In this document: piece after piece, positions 1-8,580 of the stretch | Layout of the letters: each line of letters starts with the position of its first letter | Numbering within the stretch: the first letter of the stretch is position 1 | DNA from: Rs1 sp036960485 | GTDB lineage: Bacteria; Pseudomonadota; Gammaproteobacteria; Pseudomonadales; Balneatricaceae | Reading direction: 5' to 3' | NCBI GenBank assembly: GCA_036960485.1 | Contig: JBALXS010000007.1 | Coordinates: 1-64,000 of the forward strand | Length of the DNA: 64,000 bases | Notes under the pieces: model-generated | Seen by the model: only the letters and a program-made list of their open reading frames with translations | Databases searched by the model: none | Told to the model about the DNA's origin: nothing | Translations under genes and position numbers: made by a program

Positions 1-42
1 AGAAGAAAGATTCAGCACTCCTATTAAGGTGTACAGATTTAC

Positions 43-435
43 TTGACCACAACAATTGCTGCAGGACAGGGGGCGCGTTATTCAAATTCACTTAAAAAAT
101 TAAGAGTAGGGGATAGAATTTTCGCTTATTTGAAAGGTGCAGGCTATGTTGGTTTTGGTGAAATTCTGCATGAAGCGGTCATGGTAAAAGATTTCATAAC
201 TGAAGACGGTACGCCACTGCTTGAGTGTAACCTAAGATCAGAAAAGCCATCTGAGAATAGCAGCGACGAGAAATTATCTGATTATTCCGTCAAAGTAAAC
301 TGGATAAAAAGCTTCCCAGCAAAAAATGCAAAATCTTTCCAAGGTATCTTTGCTAATCAAAACGTTGTTTGCAAATTGCGCCACGAATCGACTCTTAAAT
401 ATATTCATAAGCAATTCGGTACTGAAGCCAAGTAA
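43..435 (+). CDS. EVE/PUA-like domain protein, probable 5'-truncated remnant
   Basis: About 130 residues can be read. The segment AGQGARYSNSLKKLRVGD followed by YLKGAGYVGFGEI resembles the beta-barrel core of EVE/PUA-like nucleic-acid or modified-base binding domains, which often form one end of nuclease-like proteins. The only possible start in this frame is a TTG, there is no good ribosome binding site, and an in-frame TAA lies at 25-27, so the N-terminal part is missing or frameshifted. A different frame is open from position 2 up to a stop at 44-46, which would fit a frameshift. The family assignment is inference from pattern; the rest of the gene lies outside the window. Confidence 0.45.
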   Translation: MTTTIAAGQGARYSNSLKKLRVGDRIFAYLKGAGYVGFGEILHEAVMVKDFITEDGTPLLECNLRSEKPSENSSDEKLSDYSVKVNWIKSFPAKNAKSFQGIFANQNVVCKLRHESTLKYIHKQFGTEAK

Positions 436-1120
436 AAATTAACGCACGAATAATGGAATCTTTCTTAATGCTTTTTAGTCAATAAGGAAAGGCCCAGTAG
501 CTACGTTAAATCTAAGGCTTCATTTAACCTCAAACAACTCTCTTAATTGACCTCTTATCGCTGTTTATTGCAGTTGCATTGAGCATTGATTACAAAATTT
601 ATTAAATTATAGTCTTTTTTCAGTAAAATAGAGCAAAAACCTATAACTAGTTGCAGGTTCATAAATAATTGATTTGTAGTAAAATACGCTTGATTAGATG
701 TGGCAATAAAGTTGATTATTAAGAGGGTTATTCAAAGTAAATTGACAATCCATTTGGTTTATTGACTTGGGAGACATTTTGTATTCTTTTTCGCTAATTG
801 AATAAGTAACAGTGTGGGTGCCTCATACTAATTTTTGTTCCTAAGTCTTAAAGTCGTTTTTATGAGATGTTCGCCTCTATAGCCTTACCTTTTAATGTAG
901 TCTTTTATCTCTTGTTAACATAAGTGACTGTACTAGAGTTCCAATATTGCTTATTTGTAACAAATTGAATTATATGATTTATTTCCTTTGTTTTAATATG
1001 TTAGATTTCAAATCTAGAGGTTTAGGGCGCAGAGAGTGAGGATAATACAAGTAGTTTTTATATTCAATTTACTCTGACCCCCCCTCTATATTTGATAACT
1101 TAACCTGTGAAGTATGAATT
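436..1120. other. AT-rich intergenic stretch without recognisable gene
   Basis: About 685 bases with stops in all frames and no protein pattern I recognise. It is strongly AT-rich. A short C-run lies at 1078-1084, just upstream of the next gene. I see no tRNA, terminator or clear promoter. Confidence 0.5.
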
Positions 1121-2143
1121 ATGAGTATTCTCCCGAAGGATTTTAGAAGAGCACATGAGCTATGTTTTGTTATACACGACATAATGGCTCAAATCATTAA
1201 ATCTGGAGAGGAGCAAAAAATATTCACGGCAATGCTTAATCTAAATGAAGAAGAAAAGTTATCTATTAATGATGACGAAGATATTCTTGATTGGTTACAG
1301 TTGAGGAAAAGGTTTGACGACAGAAATCTAATCATTAGATCAACTGTGCTACCTGGAATATTGTCAGATATGATGCACTGTGTTTATGAAGCTTTATCTG
1401 CATCTTCCAAAGGAAAAATGACAGTAGCGTTCATGCTCATTCGAAAGCCGATCCAAGAAAGCTTATATGTTCTTGAATCGATGATCATAGACGAAGAAAA
1501 ATTTGTGAATGATCTGGAAACTAAGCCGCAGCTATTACAGCCAAGTAGTGGAGGTGGTGTCGAAGGTCATACCAAAAGGGTGTCTAGGGTTCTTGAGAAA
1601 ATATGCATGGGTGGTGTGTTAGATCCAAAATATATTGCTCAGCTTCGATATGATAAGAAAGAATATGATAGCTTTGACGGTTTATGCAATAAAGCGATGC
1701 ATCTGTTTACTCGGCATGAGGCTATTAAAACTGAAAGCATGAATATCAATTTTATTTTTTCGGGGGCTCAACAACTTCCATCCCAGTGGGAATATTTCTA
1801 TACAAGGCTCCCATATTTGTTGCTTTATACCTATTTTTTAGTTGAGTACATTCTTGAAAAAATAAAGCAAACACCGGAAGCATACTTGTCAGATATATTT
1901 AGGCGAATAACATCAAGCTATGTAATAGCTAGTTTAGAAGTTCCAGATGAATACTCAACAGAAGAGAGCGAAAAATTAGTTGAATTACTTCATATTTGGC
2001 TAATAGAGCATTGCACTAGCCACGGGCACTCTCAACCAAACTTTGATGATTTAGTGAAAATGTCTCAAAGTGGTTCGTTTCCTAACGAAACTGAAGAATC
2101 AATTAAAAAAAGGATGTCTGATTACGAGATCGTAAATCAATGA
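1121..2143 (+). CDS. hypothetical protein, 340 aa
   Basis: A complete open frame with an ATG start and good coding appearance, but no family I recognise. It looks soluble and largely alpha-helical. A glycine-rich turn (SSGGGVEG) lies at about residues 144-151, and the C-terminal half has amphipathic helices with a hydrophobic patch (LPYLLLYTYFLVEYILEKI) that is too short and charged to be a clear membrane protein. No signal peptide is seen. It stands alone between AT-rich spacers and a transposase remnant, a setting typical of accessory or recently acquired genes. No function is proposed. Confidence 0.7.
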   Translation: MSILPKDFRRAHELCFVIHDIMAQIIKSGEEQKIFTAMLNLNEEEKLSINDDEDILDWLQLRKRFDDRNLIIRSTVLPGILSDMMHCVYEALSASSKGKMTVAFMLIRKPIQESLYVLESMIIDEEKFVNDLETKPQLLQPSSGGGVEGHTKRVSRVLEKICMGGVLDPKYIAQLRYDKKEYDSFDGLCNKAMHLFTRHEAIKTESMNINFIFSGAQQLPSQWEYFYTRLPYLLLYTYFLVEYILEKIKQTPEAYLSDIFRRITSSYVIASLEVPDEYSTEESEKLVELLHIWLIEHCTSHGHSQPNFDDLVKMSQSGSFPNETEESIKKRMSDYEIVNQ

Positions 2144-2195
2144 TTTGCTGCAGTAAAAGGTATGATAAACGAATTAACAATTAATTTGTGATAGG

Positions 2196-2536
2196 CATAG
2201 ATTAATTGAAAATTAATGAATGGAAGAGTAGGGTATTAGGTAGATAAAATTAACATCAGAGTTGCTTTCTATGGATGGGAGGTTTTATGACGCGTGCTCG
2301 TTCCCAGCAAATCTGCTGCCAAGACGCACCTTATTACCACTGCTTTTCACGGGTGGTAAGAAGGGCTTTTCTCTGTGGTTTTGATAAGACCACCCAACAA
2401 GATAATGAGCATCGTCGACAGTGGATGCTGGATAGATTGGCAGAAATCGATGCTGTTTTTTGTATCGATGTATGCGCCTACGCTATTATGTCTAATCATT
2501 ATCATCTTGTTTTACCTCCCTTTAGAAAGAAAGTAA
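2196..2536 (+). repeat. direct repeat copy 1 (341 bp) with 5' end of RAYT gene
   Basis: Bases 2196-2536 are repeated, as far as I can see without a mismatch, at 2586-2926, an offset of 390. The unit starts in the upstream non-coding sequence (catagattaattg), includes the ribosome binding site and the first ~83 codons of the transposase, and stops just after the HUH motif. The perfect identity points to a recent duplication. Confidence 0.9.
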
Positions 2537-2559
2537 GAATTAATTTGGGACAGGCATAG
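2287..2559 (+). pseudogene. RAYT (REP-associated tyrosine transposase, Y1/IS200-like), 5' fragment
   Basis: The reading starts at the second ATG, preceded by GGGAGG four bases upstream. It shows MTRARSQQICC, PYYHCFSRVVRRAFLCG and then SNHYHLVL. That is the N-terminal pattern of REP-associated transposases, including the HUH (His-x-His) metal-binding motif. Functional members are about 230-330 residues; this copy stops shortly after the HUH motif and lacks the catalytic tyrosine helix. It is the duplicated front end of the longer remnant immediately downstream and is almost certainly inactive. Confidence 0.85.
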
Positions 2560-2585
2560 ATTAATTCTTAATTGCTTGGGACAGA

Positions 2586-2926
2586 CATAGATTAATTGAA
2601 AATTAATGAATGGAAGAGTAGGGTATTAGGTAGATAAAATTAACATCAGAGTTGCTTTCTATGGATGGGAGGTTTTATGACGCGTGCTCGTTCCCAGCAA
2701 ATCTGCTGCCAAGACGCACCTTATTACCACTGCTTTTCACGGGTGGTAAGAAGGGCTTTTCTCTGTGGTTTTGATAAGACCACCCAACAAGATAATGAGC
2801 ATCGTCGACAGTGGATGCTGGATAGATTGGCAGAAATCGATGCTGTTTTTTGTATCGATGTATGCGCCTACGCTATTATGTCTAATCATTATCATCTTGT
2901 TTTACCTCCCTTTAGAAAGAAAGTAA
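2586..2926 (+). repeat. direct repeat copy 2 (341 bp)
   Basis: Second copy of the 341-bp unit. It is separated from copy 1 by 49 bases holding short repeated motifs of the type gggacaggcatagattaatt and gggacagacatagattaatt. Such short flanking motifs are a plausible recombination point for the tandem duplication. Confidence 0.9.
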
Positions 2927-3551
2927 TAAAAAAGAAGTAGATGCTCTAACCGATTTAGAAGTGATCGAGATATGGTTGTCCTGAAGTTATTCAGCGCTTT
3001 ATAAAAGGTGATGAATTGTCAAAAGAGCATTATGGGCTAATCGCTGAGATTATTGACAAGTGGCGAGAGCACTTAGAAGATATCAGCTGGTTTATGAAGA
3101 GCTGAATTCTGTCAGAGTAAAAATAGCTGATACGCCTGAAGCGTCTGAGTTCACGTCAATAAAACAGCGAATTGATGAGCAACAACCATCATCAGTTAAA
3201 AAAACAACACAGTTGGCAGGAGTAAAGCTAACACTTAAAGAGCTTTTACTAAAAGGCGATTATTTAAAAGATCAAGTACTCTATGATTACCATGAGTACA
3301 TAGAGCTAGTAGATTGGAGTGGTAGGATAGTAAGAGAGAGGAAGCGTGGAGCGATAGACGAGCGTCTACCTCCTATCTTATCACGCTTGGGTATAGACTC
3401 AGATCACTGGTATAAAGCGATGCAGTCCAAAGGTGTTCATCAATTTAGTCGAGCGATGGGGTGTAAAGAGAAGCTGCGTGAACATGCGAAGAAGCTCAAT
3501 ATACTGTGGATCAAAGGAATAGATTTCAGCGGTAAACTGTTTCCAACCTGA
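2677..3551 (+). pseudogene. RAYT transposase, internally deleted and frameshifted
   Basis: The front end (MTRARSQQ to SNHYHLVL) is intact and then runs into a stop at 2938-2940. Short pieces in shifting frames follow (DLEVIEIWLS; FIKGDELSKEHYGLIAEI; WREHLEDISWFMK). A long open stretch from about 3090 then carries VRVKIADTPEASEFTSIKQR and YIELVDWSGRIVRERKRGAI, the typical C-terminal part of long RAYT proteins. The central piece with the catalytic tyrosine and the GRFWEGRYKSQ-type motif is absent. It is a dead transposase with at least one deletion and several frame changes. Confidence 0.85.
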
Positions 3552-3926
3552 TGAGAGATATTATTACCATATATTTACGGATACGCTGTTTTGGTGTGAT
3601 TTTATCGTCTAGAAATGGTTGTATTGGAGTAAATTTATTCGTTAATAGATATTTCATTAAGTTTGGCCAACAGGTTTACATTACAGGATAAGCTTGATGG
3701 TCATCTAAAATAATTTGTCTGCCCCAGAAGTTTCTTTGTCCCAGAAGTTCACCTATGCATTAAACACAAAACTGAAATGATTATTACTCTAGCCAAGAAG
3801 CTGGTAAAGCGATACCAACCATATCAGCCACAGTAAAAAAGTCGATGTTACTTAGCGCATTTATCCAATCTATCGCTGACATTGAATTTAATTATTAGTT
3901 TTCAAACAATAAAGTTGAACAATATT
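3552..3926. other. intergenic stretch with RAYT-type flanking motifs
   Basis: No gene seen. Positions 3715-3750 carry tctgccccagaag and tttgtcccagaag, variants of the cccag/gggac motifs around the transposase remnant, so part of this stretch probably belongs to the old element. A short reading near 3755-3836 (LCIKHKTEMIITLAKKLVKR) resembles the end of a transposase but is too short to assign. Confidence 0.4.
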
Positions 3927-5594
3927 ATGACAAAAAGCTTATCAGTTTTTAATAAAGCAAAAAATTCGAAACAATATGCAGATAATTTTTTTGAATCTTC
4001 AAAAGCACCTATGCTAATTATCAAGCAAGAAAACGGCTCTATATCTTATGCTAACAGCGCAGCTATTAATTACTATGGCTATAGCCATCAGCAAATAACG
4101 AAATTAAAGATTACAGATATAAACCAACTTTCTAATAACGAAATACAACAAGAAATAACCCTAGCTGCTGAAGAAAAAAGAGATTACTTCTTTTTCACTC
4201 ACAAGTTGGCTAATGGTCAATGTAAGGAGGTAGAAGTTCATTCTGGCCCTATGACTATTGATAAAGAAAAATTTCTGTACTCCATTATCCATGATATAAC
4301 TGAACGCAGAGCTGTTGAGCAAGAACTCAATGAGCTTAATAGTGACTTCATCACTCTCTTAGAAAACACTTCAGACTTTATATATTTTAAAGATATAAAT
4401 TGTAGATTACGTTTCTGCAGTCAAACCTTAGCTGTAATCACCAATCATGAAAACTGGCGAGATATGATCGGAAAACATGATTTAGAGATTTTTCCTCCCA
4501 ATACAGCCAAGATTTATATTGAAGAAGAGCTTCCAATCATCAACAAAGGCGATTCTTTGATTGATAAAATCAACCCACATTATGATCAAGATGGCAGAGA
4601 ACGTTGGGTATGCACTAATAAATGGCCTGTTTTTGATGCGGACAAAAAGATTATTGGTTTATGTGGTATAAGCCGAGACATAACCGCTAAACACCAAATG
4701 GAAGAAGAACAAAGAATTTCAGCAAGTGTATTCAAACATGTTAGTGATGGTATTTTAATCACCAACACAAATAGAAAAGTGATTAAAGTTAATGATGCGT
4801 TTTGCAAACTTTCAGGTTATTCCTCGGCTGAAGTTATTGGCAAACCTCTAACGTTCCTCAAATCAGATTACCACGATACTGAGTTTTTCACTTGTATGCA
4901 TAATGATTTACTGCAAAACAAGTATTGGCAAGGAGATGTATGGAATAAAAGAAAGGACGGTACTTTGTTCGCTTCAAGAGTGTCGATTAACGCAGTAACA
5001 AATAAACAAGGAAATGTATTAAATTACATTAGTACCTTTGTAGATATAACCTCTCGCTTGAGAAAATATCAGAAAATTGAACAGATGGCCTACTTCGATG
5101 CACTCACAGGCCTGCCTAATCGAGTTCTTTTTAAAGAAATTTTAACAAAAGCATTGGCTAAAGCAAATGATACTAAAACTAGGTTAGTAATATGCTTTCT
5201 AGATTTAGATAACTTTAAATATGTAAATGATAATTATGGTCACAAAACTGGAGACTTGTTACTAGTTGAAATTGCTAAACGTATTAAATCATCGATGAAT
5301 ACATATGATACTGTTGCGAGAATGGGGGGTGATGAATTTGCAATGATTATCCCTAATCTAAAAACACTGGAAAAACTTAAGAAAACCTTAGTTCGAATAC
5401 TAGATGCATGCTCAAAACCTTTTAATTCACCTGATAACACGAGTTCAGTATCAGCAAGCATAGGCTGCTGTATATATTACAAACATAACTTTTATGAACA
5501 ACAACTACTTAGTATTGCAGATTTAGCAATGTATAGAGCTAAAAATAATGGGAAAAACCAATACTATATTTGTCCCGATGATGTCCGGTTGTAG
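3927..5594 (+). CDS. PAS-PAS-PAS-GGDEF diguanylate cyclase, 555 aa
   Basis: Predicted to make the second messenger c-di-GMP from two GTP. Three PAS sensor domains are seen in order at about residues 20-125, 135-255 and 265-375. Each ends in a typical DITERR / DITAKH / DITSRL motif, and the third has GYSSAEVIGK. A GGDEF domain follows (FDALTGLPNR, FLDLDNFKYVND, and the active-site GGDEF at residues 467-471). No membrane segment or signal peptide is present, so it senses inside the cell. The usual RxxD inhibitory site five residues before GGDEF reads NTYD, so product feedback inhibition is probably lost. An in-frame TTG lies 45 bases upstream; the ATG at 3927 is preferred, although its ribosome binding site is weak. 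Confidence 0.93.
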   Translation: MTKSLSVFNKAKNSKQYADNFFESSKAPMLIIKQENGSISYANSAAINYYGYSHQQITKLKITDINQLSNNEIQQEITLAAEEKRDYFFFTHKLANGQCKEVEVHSGPMTIDKEKFLYSIIHDITERRAVEQELNELNSDFITLLENTSDFIYFKDINCRLRFCSQTLAVITNHENWRDMIGKHDLEIFPPNTAKIYIEEELPIINKGDSLIDKINPHYDQDGRERWVCTNKWPVFDADKKIIGLCGISRDITAKHQMEEEQRISASVFKHVSDGILITNTNRKVIKVNDAFCKLSGYSSAEVIGKPLTFLKSDYHDTEFFTCMHNDLLQNKYWQGDVWNKRKDGTLFASRVSINAVTNKQGNVLNYISTFVDITSRLRKYQKIEQMAYFDALTGLPNRVLFKEILTKALAKANDTKTRLVICFLDLDNFKYVNDNYGHKTGDLLLVEIAKRIKSSMNTYDTVARMGGDEFAMIIPNLKTLEKLKKTLVRILDACSKPFNSPDNTSSVSASIGCCIYYKHNFYEQQLLSIADLAMYRAKNNGKNQYYICPDDVRL

Positions 5595-6006
5595 TACTTA
5601 CTCATACTTTTTCAGGAACGGTACATACATTATAGATCTCTAGTAGATTCAGTTCGAACTTAGCTCACCGTATAGATTAGTGATTTCTATTGTTTAAGTT
5701 TGCTACATCGAGAGATTATTAACTGAGGCTGCGCTCCTTTATAGGGTCATTCACTGTGTTTGTCATTTTTTCACCCTACATTGGCTACCAAGCGCTTTAG
5801 ATTATATTTTTTTGAGATAACACTACTTTAAAATAGCAGGCTCTAGGCGCAATAAAACACCAAATAACAGCATATTGATTAAGACTAAATTGAGGTATTT
5901 AAAAATTGAGAATTTAACCGATAGAAGCAAAAAACTAAGTAATAAACTATGAAAAAGTTAGAGTTTGTTGATTGAGTTGAAGCAGTAGAATTTGACGATA
6001 TATATC
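5595..6006. other. intergenic stretch, no gene seen
   Basis: AT-rich sequence downstream of the diguanylate cyclase with stops in all frames. I see no clear terminator hairpin or RNA gene. Confidence 0.4.
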
Positions 6007-6120
6007 ATGGAAATAGAGAGTGCTATTCAACAAATAAAGCCTGAAATGACTAACGATGAAGTGTTATATTTTTCAGAAAAAATTTGGCAGCATTTTTTAG
6101 GTTTTCAATCTCTTTATTGA
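6007..6120 (+). CDS. possible 37-residue peptide or gene remnant
   Basis: A short open frame beginning MEIESAIQQIKPEMTNDE and ending HFLGFQSLY. No clear ribosome binding site precedes it and it ends ten bases before the 3' end of a tRNA on the other strand. It could be a real small protein, a fragment or chance; nothing identifies it. Confidence 0.2.
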   Translation: MEIESAIQQIKPEMTNDEVLYFSEKIWQHFLGFQSLY

Positions 6121-6129
6121 TAAAGAGAT

Positions 6130-6206
<77 letters not shown>

Positions 6207-6817
6207 AAAGAAGTGGCAGGGATTATAGGGGCTAGGTTTCAAGGTTGCTAGTCTTTTTTTAATTTATTTGCATTCTCCAATCATTCTCCAGCCCCCTATT
6301 AAAACTACGAACTGGCTAGCCCAAAATCATTAGCCTTGTTTAAGCTTGTTATTTAGATAAATTTTAAGGCTAAGGACACATTTCGAGTTGCCATTATTTT
6401 TCCTTTTACTGACGAAGTTTCGTTCGTGCCACCTCAACACCGATACTTATATAAGTGTTGATGCCTTACTCTATCAATTGAGCATTGCCCTCCTAACCGA
6501 TAGTGAGTTTACCCGCAGGGCAAACATAAACAGAATCTCTAAAACCTTCATACTGTTTACCTGAATCAAGCCCAGTTTTGTTTATCTGTTTCATGATCCA
6601 ATCCTCAAATTTTAGATATAAAAAAGCCCAACTCGAAGGCTAGGCTATGATTCGTAATTAGTGACTCAGGAAGGCGCTTGTGTTGAACTACTATCTACGA
6701 CAATAAAATATCTCCATGCATCAGCGAGATTAGTCAGTTATAAATAATTGAGCACTAGTGGTGATGAAAGCCTCATCATTACTTAAACTAAATAACTGTG
6801 TTTATTCAAACCAGTTA
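6207..6817. other. intergenic stretch, no gene seen
   Basis: About 610 bases without a convincing open frame. A short minus-strand stretch near 6463-6490 recalls a tRNA D-arm (GCTCAATTGATAGAG), but I cannot complete a cloverleaf. No integrase or attachment-site duplication of the neighbouring tRNA was found by eye. Confidence 0.4.
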
Positions 6818-6991
6818 CTAATTATTAAGTATAGTATCAAAAGCAGATATATATTGATCGTCTACTATTGTTAATTGAATTACTTCTTTTTCGTTTTTTA
6901 ATTGCGTTAGTAACGCCTCTATTATTTCAAAAGCGTCGCTTCTTTCCATATATGCGGTAATTGTTCCATCGAGGTTTTTAACTCTCTTCAT
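6818..6991 (-). CDS. hypothetical small protein, 57 aa
   Basis: A small open frame reading MKRVKNLDGTITAYMERSDA and ending FDTILNN. The start at 6991 is chosen because AAAGGAAT lies about eight bases upstream on the minus strand; a longer frame from 7042 lacks such a site. It is predicted to be soluble and to mix strand and helix. No family is recognised. It stands alone in a region of decayed elements, so it could be a cargo gene. Confidence 0.5.
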   Translation of the reverse strand: MKRVKNLDGTITAYMERSDAFEIIEALLTQLKNEKEVIQLTIVDDQYISAFDTILNN

Positions 6992-7230
6992 GTAATATTC
7001 CTTTATGTTTTGTCGCAAGTAATGGGTATTGACACTCGACATATTCCGTTAAACCCAATTTACATATCACTTATCATACTATCTATATAAAAATAGAACT
7101 ATGATTATATTGTACCAAAAAACAACCTGACTAAACATTCTATAGAACATGCGTGGGGTCTTTCGTTTAGACTAATGAGCAAGAAGAAAGATCTCGTTTT
7201 TCACTTTATAGCCATTGATAATCGCTCTGA

Positions 7231-7528
7231 CTAAACGAAATACTCGTGTATCAGCCATTTTTCAGTGCCCCTTCTAAATATTTTTCGACATACGCTTGTT
7301 AAGGCGTTGCCAGCCACTTTGTGCGTTCTTGAATGAATCAAGGTCACTTGAATACCTTGCTCATTCAGCATTTTAGATTGATCAACATGCGCCACCACCA
7401 CACCAACAGAACCCGCAACACCCGTTTGCGTAATCAAGCGATGATCAGCATTTGCTGGCCATGCTTTGCAATTGGTGAGCGGTATCAAAACAACCGGCGA
7501 CCTCAACGCCGGATGTATCAAAATCCAG
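7231..7528 (-). pseudogene. remnant of S49-family (prohead protease-like) peptidase
   Basis: Two minus-strand frames carry pieces of one protein. The first reads LDFDTSGVEVAGCFDTAHQL. After a stop and a frame change, the second reads ADHRLITQTGVAGSVGVVVA and HVDQSKMLNEQGIQVTLIHS, then HKVAGN. These match the pattern of S49 peptidases encoded in phage head modules (DxDSPGG, GVxGSIGVVxxHxDxSKxLxxxGIxVTLI, HKxDGNP). The segment with the catalytic serine is missing and the end is truncated. It is most likely a leftover of a lost prophage. Confidence 0.75.
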
Positions 7529-7749
7529 CTGTAGAAACTGTTACTAATGAAACGGGATAATCATCAAGCACTTGAAAAAAGTGACTCAATTCGGTTTGAA
7601 CTGAACCATTGATAGCGTTTAGCATAAAGCTTACAAGACGGGGAAAAGCTAAAGTTCTATTGCGAGTAAATCGACAGACTTTTTTCGATGAGCTTGCAGG
7701 AATTCATTGGAGTGAATTTTATTGGTCAGTTTTTGTGCAGTTTGAATCA
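7518..7749 (-). pseudogene. N-terminal fragment of an IS4-family transposase
   Basis: On the minus strand the reading NKIHSNEFLQAHRKKSVD changes frame and continues TRNRTLAFPRLVSFMLNAIN, then GSVQTELSHFFQVLDDYPVS. This is the usual start of IS4 transposases (FIxxHRxxxxDFTRxRxLxF, FFxxLDxxPVS). The DDE catalytic part is absent. Its end runs directly into the S49 peptidase remnant, as though the element had inserted there before most of it was lost. Confidence 0.7.
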
Positions 7750-7802
7750 AATAGCAAATAGTTCATCGCTAAATTCTTTAATTAATAGATTCTCCAGTAC
7801 TG

Positions 7803-7853
7803 TGCCATGCCATCAATATACTGTAAATATTACAGTATATTGATGGCATGGCA
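7803..7853. repeat. perfect 24-bp inverted repeat with 3-base loop
   Basis: The arm TGCCATGCCATCAATATACTGTAA (bases 7803-7826) is followed by ata and its exact reverse complement (7830-7853). There is no T-run, so it is not a standard terminator. It lies beside the IS4 remnant and could be an element end, a nested palindrome left by a transposon, or a structured RNA element. The function is unknown. Confidence 0.9.
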
Positions 7854-8063
7854 TTGAACGGCTTGAAGTGGTTATTTTTGGTGTAAAAAATCAAAACTAT
7901 ATTTTCTGTATACTCATACAGCATATCAATAAAACCCATATTCTTAGATTGTTTTTGTGCAATCGTGGCGCACTTTTGCACAAAGTGATATTCTCGAATT
8001 ATAATTAGATAAATGCGCGCTTGCTGTTGGCATTATGTGCTAGTGTTCAAAGGGAGTCACGGC

Positions 8064-8399
8064 GTGAATAGGTTGTTATTTTTAGTTGTATTAATTATCT
8101 TCCCCTGTATGGCAAATGCGTCAGATCCAACACCACTTATTGAAATTTTTATAGAATGGCCACTACTATTTCTGTCGGCAATCTTGTGTTTTTTTTCATT
8201 TTTGAAATCTAAAAATTCGCTGGTTTCTAATCTTGTTTTGCTCTTGTTTCACATACTGGTTCTTTTATGGTTAACAGAGGCTGGGTATATGAGGAAAAAT
8301 GGAGATATAATATGGTTCTCACTAACAATAAATATTATAGGTATAGGTTTAGGCATTTATAAGATTAGTTGTAAAAAGCATACTGATAATAGCACATAA
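8064..8399 (+). CDS. hypothetical small membrane protein, 111 aa
   Basis: A GTG start is chosen because AAGGGAG sits about eight bases upstream; an upstream ATG at 8013 in the same frame has no such site. The product begins VNRLLFLVVLIIFPCMANA, a signal peptide or first membrane helix, and has three further hydrophobic segments (PLLFLSAILCFFSFL, LVLLLFHILVLLWL, WFSLTINIIGIGLGIY). It is probably an inner-membrane protein. No family is recognised. The short intergenic sequences around it and its isolation suggest accessory DNA. Confidence 0.6.
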   Translation: MNRLLFLVVLIIFPCMANASDPTPLIEIFIEWPLLFLSAILCFFSFLKSKNSLVSNLVLLLFHILVLLWLTEAGYMRKNGDIIWFSLTINIIGIGLGIYKISCKKHTDNST

Positions 8400-8533
8400 G
8401 GCAAATCGATCAGGCGCATAGCGTTTAATGGCGTTATAAGCCACGGGTTAACAATTATGAAATAAAGGCGTGCTCATGAACAAAATAATATGCCTGTCCC
8501 AGAGCTATAGAGCTAGCTTAATTTTACGCAAAA

Positions 8534-8555
8534 AAAGGCTGCACCAGCAGCCTTT
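8534..8555 (-). terminator. intrinsic terminator of the sodium symporter gene
   Basis: A 9-bp stem AAAGGCTGC / GCAGCCTTT with a four-base loop. Read on the minus strand it is followed by a run of T (complement of aaaaaaa at 8530-8536). It lies 26 bases after the stop codon of the minus-strand transporter gene. Confidence 0.9.
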
Positions 8556-8580
8556 GATATAAGCAGTTCAAGAAAGCTAT

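Noticed and set aside
2196..2926. CRISPR-like direct repeat
   Set aside because: Only two long copies of coding sequence; no short repeat-spacer pattern or cas gene anywhere in the window.
6440..6495. tRNA-like D-arm on the minus strand
   Set aside because: No acceptor, anticodon or T-arm could be matched, so a chance likeness or very old remnant.
7333..7560. Plus-strand open frame of 75 codons
   Set aside because: Antisense to the S49 peptidase remnant, which explains the sequence better.
7821..7835. LexA-like box CTGTAAATATTACAG in the centre of the palindrome
   Set aside because: The spacing between CTGT and ACAG is seven, not eight, bases and it arises from the larger palindrome; no SOS gene is adjacent.
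7778..7981. Minus-strand open frame of 67 codons
   Set aside because: It runs through both arms of the perfect palindrome, so part of the protein is encoded by the hairpin; no family pattern or convincing start.
8400..8470. Integron attC-like look of ggcgttataagcc after the small membrane-protein gene
   Set aside because: No matching complementary core site and no second cassette; not enough to call an attC.
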